A program made the translations under genes and the position numbers. Shown piece after piece: positions 4,878 through 7,048 of a stretch of 7,048 nt of DNA (position 1 is its first letter; every line of letters starts with the position of its first letter). The DNA comes from Acidobacteriaceae bacterium (GTDB lineage Bacteria > Acidobacteriota > Terriglobia > Terriglobales > Acidobacteriaceae), in assembly GCA_027306745.1 (NCBI GenBank), contig DAHUZD010000182.1, forward strand, positions 1 to 7,048, given 5' to 3'. The notes under the pieces are model-generated. The model did not search any database and was not told the DNA's origin. It was given only the letters and a program-made list of their open reading frames with translations.

Positions 4878-7048
4878 CTACCACAGGGTTTTCTCCGCGC
4901 CTTTCGATGGAGCGCCTGAGGCAGATTCCGTACCCGCCGGGCGCACGCGCAAGGCCAACCGCGGAAAGGCATACGCTCCGGCAGCGTCATCGATCACCGT
5001 CACCTGGCAGGTGTACAGACCCGGCGGCAACTTATCCAGCGGCACATCCAGCAAAAACGAAACCGCGTCGCGCTGCGGCAGGTTGATGCGTGTGGCCTCC
5101 AGCAAAGGCGTGGCGTAAACCTTGCGCGTTCCGTCCAGAAACTCTGCGCTGCTCAACACACGCACGGGAACCTCGGCAGCATCGCCAGCGGATGGTTGAA
5201 CTTTGCCGTCTTTGACTGCGGCAGCGCGCGCCGGATCATAAACCTCATAGAGCAAATACAAGTGCTGATTGGCGGCAAAGACATGCGCAACATTGGGTAC
5301 CCATTCCACGCCATCGCGCACCAGGGGGTCGATGCTCTTTTTGGCAAAGGGAATGCTTTGGCTGGAGAGCACCACAGAGCTGAGCTTGAGCGCGTTCTTC
5401 TTGTACTCCGGGATGGTGATGTCGGCTTCAAAGGATCCCATCTGTCCCGTTTCGTTTTCGCGCACGATGAACTTCAAGTGATACGTACCCGGCACCAGCG
5501 TAAAGCCGGTGGTGTACTGCACGTTCTTCTGCCGCACCTGCTGACTTGCGCTCAGCTTCAACTTGACCGTGTCGCGCACATTGCCCACTTCCACATTCGC
5601 GCGATTCTTCACCACACCAATCACATCCAGCGTGGCCTTGTCCTTGTCGCTCTTCTGCGTAAAAGGAATCTGCGAGCCGGGCACGATCAGCGAAATGGGA
5701 ACAAAAAAGCTGTTGTCGCCGGTACGGAAATAAAAAGCGTCCAGGTAAACCAGCAGATCGGTAGCGGGCAGGTCACTGTCCAACTGCGCTTCCAGTTCAC
5801 GCTCGCGGTCTTCATGTGTGGTGTGGCGGAAGTCGGCAGGCGCGAAGTAGCCGGGCCGGTACTCCAGCCTGACTCCGTTGCGATGCACGCGAATCGTCAA
5901 GCGGCGGTACTTGCCGTCGCGCGCAAGATTGCTGGACCGGAAACCGATCATGTAATACGCCGCCGTATCACGCTGGATGCGCGTAAAGGCCGGGGCGAAA
6001 TTGTTGGTGTCAAAAAACGCTTTGCCGCCTGTATCCGAAGCCATGGTAGAAAGCGTTTCCTGCGAATCGAAGTTGGAATCCAACTGGTTCTGCACGGCTG
6101 CGCCGCTATAGGCCGCATTGCCCTGCAAGCTGCCGGTTTGCGAATCCCCCACCGGCGGCAGCGCCTGCAAACCGCGAATGTCCGCACTATAGATGGACAT
6201 ATTCGCGCGTACAGCGGCGTTGACGGCGGCGTGCAACGAGGCCTGATTTTCAATGCCGGTGCGAGTCAGCCCGCCGGAGAAAAACAGCAGAGACTTTTTC
6301 GCGTTGATGCGCTCCAGTGATTTTGCGATGTCTGCAATCGCGTACAGCTTCAGATCAATGTTGATGTAGTTGTATTCGTTTTCATCCGGCGTGTAGGATG
6401 CGCCCACGTCCGCTGTCCCATTGGTGGAGCCGGTGCCGCCAGCCTGCAAGCCCTGGCCTTCGATGCCGCTGTAGCGCGCCAGTCCGCGCAGCAACACTGT
6501 TTTGTCCGCGGTAAAATCCTGATCCACTGTCGGCGAAGTTCCATAGGAAACCAGCGCCACCAAATCTGCCGGCTGCATTTGATCGTTGACGTAATGCCGC
6601 GCCGCAGCCAGGGCGCGATCCAAATCCTCAACCTCCATCGAGCTGAGGTCAAACATCAGCACGATGAGCCGGTGATTTTCCAGCGCCTTTTCATCCACGC
6701 CTCCCCTGGCGTTGAACACTGGCGTTGCCGTGGCGCTCGTGCCACTCACCGTGCCTTCGGCAGGCGCGGTCACCGCATCGACGCTCTCATAGTCCAGCGT
6801 ACGAATCTGCTGCGGCTTGCCGTTTTCCAGCACGGTAAAGTCTTTCGCCGTCAGACCACTCACGATCTGACCCGTCTTTTTGTCGCGCACTACCACATTG
6901 GTCAGCACCAAATCCGTATTGACGTGCAGCGTAAAGCCGGTGCCTCCCTTGTTGCTCCACTGGCCAGCCTGCGCATTCTGCACCTGCGCCTGCACCGCGA
7001 CCGGCGCGCTGCACAACAAGGCTGCCAGCAGCGCGAAGGCTGCCTTGG
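4878..7048 (-). CDS. Secreted VWFA-related protein of acidobacterial type, start beyond window edge
   Basis: A large exported protein with a von Willebrand factor A domain, matching the layout of the acidobacterial VWFA-related family. The frame stays open to the right edge, where it reads KAAFALLAALLCSAPVAVQA followed by QVQ, a signal peptide core with an AQA-type cleavage site; 722 residues are visible and only a few N-terminal ones are missing. Counting from the Leu codon at 7019, a beta-rich domain (29-75, NVVVRDKKTG, GLTAKDFTVLENGKPQ) precedes the VWFA domain (about 116-390). The latter shows RLIVLMFDLSSM (117-128), ADLVALVSYG (151-160), KKSLLFFSGG (241-250), MASDTGGKAFFD (326-337), AYYMIGF (354-360) and VRLEYRPGYFAP (383-394). 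The metal site is FDLSSM rather than DxSxS. Gly/Ser/Ala-rich segments interrupt the domain near 186-212 and 284-318. The C-terminal half (400-695) looks like beta-sandwich domains with GTYHLKFIV and PPGLYTCQV. It probably acts in the periplasm or on the cell surface in binding or assembly; the partner is unknown. There are no neighbours in operon inside the window. Confidence 0.93.
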   Translation of the reverse strand, partial: KAAFALLAALLCSAPVAVQAQVQNAQAGQWSNKGGTGFTLHVNTDLVLTNVVVRDKKTGQIVSGLTAKDFTVLENGKPQQIRTLDYESVDAVTAPAEGTVSGTSATATPVFNARGGVDEKALENHRLIVLMFDLSSMEVEDLDRALAAARHYVNDQMQPADLVALVSYGTSPTVDQDFTADKTVLLRGLARYSGIEGQGLQAGGTGSTNGTADVGASYTPDENEYNYINIDLKLYAIADIAKSLERINAKKSLLFFSGGLTRTGIENQASLHAAVNAAVRANMSIYSADIRGLQALPPVGDSQTGSLQGNAAYSGAAVQNQLDSNFDSQETLSTMASDTGGKAFFDTNNFAPAFTRIQRDTAAYYMIGFRSSNLARDGKYRRLTIRVHRNGVRLEYRPGYFAPADFRHTTHEDRERELEAQLDSDLPATDLLVYLDAFYFRTGDNSFFVPISLIVPGSQIPFTQKSDKDKATLDVIGVVKNRANVEVGNVRDTVKLKLSASQQVRQKNVQYTTGFTLVPGTYHLKFIVRENETGQMGSFEADITIPEYKKNALKLSSVVLSSQSIPFAKKSIDPLVRDGVEWVPNVAHVFAANQHLYLLYEVYDPARAAAVKDGKVQPSAGDAAEVPVRVLSSAEFLDGTRKVYATPLLEATRINLPQRDAVSFLLDVPLDKLPPGLYTCQVTVIDDAAGAYAFPRLALRVRPAGTESASGAPSKGAEKTLW

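Noticed and set aside
4839..4919. 26-codon frame starting at ATG 4839 in the convergent gap
   Set aside because: It is too short, has no ribosome binding site and overlaps the end of the VWFA gene on the other strand.
5196..6320. Long plus-strand open frame of 374 codons opposite the VWFA gene
   Set aside because: It is antisense to a frame with clear VWFA-family motifs and a signal peptide. Its own product is His-, Arg- and Val-rich with no recognisable domain, as expected for a mirror frame in GC-rich DNA.
1..7048. tRNA or rRNA genes, CRISPR array, insertion sequence, integrase, phage or defence genes
   Set aside because: Reading both strands showed no clover-leaf-like gene, regular direct repeats, terminal inverted repeats flanking a transposase, or protein motifs of these classes.

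Overview
The window looks like chromosomal DNA of an Acidobacteriota member, probably class Terriglobia. It is GC-rich and densely coding. The main taxonomic clue is the large minus-strand gene at the right end: it has the layout of the acidobacterial 'VWFA-related' secreted proteins, and a two-lobed retropepsin-like secreted protease also fits that phylum. This assignment is inferred from gene content, not from a marker gene.

Layout from left to right. (1) The 3' part of tyrS, a KMSKS-type tyrosyl-tRNA synthetase, on plus, with its start outside the window. (2) A 32-bp convergent gap almost filled by an 8-bp-stem hairpin. (3) On minus, a secreted protein with two retropepsin-like aspartic protease lobes (1145-2152), with a good ribosome binding site and a plausible sigma70-type promoter. 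(4) A 134-bp divergent intergenic region. (5) On plus, three co-directional genes: an FmdE-family zinc-ribbon protein, murJ (lipid II flippase) and a 63-residue cysteine-rich DUF5522 protein. The gaps between them are 44 and 12 bases. (6) A 60-bp convergent gap rich in short palindromes. (7) On minus, the VWFA-related secreted protein, whose first few codons lie beyond the right edge.

The genes do not form one obvious pathway. tyrS (translation) and murJ (cell wall) are housekeeping genes. The protease and the VWFA protein are exported, and FmdE and DUF5522 are probably metal-binding proteins of unknown role. I see no tRNA, rRNA, CRISPR array, insertion sequence, prophage or integrase, and no gene-free stretch longer than about 135 bases. 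I found no clear new multi-gene system. The points most worth a second look are the tandem protease lobes, the orphan FmdE protein with a Cys-rich tail, the murJ-linked DUF5522 gene, the altered loop in MurJ and the degenerate metal site in the VWFA protein.
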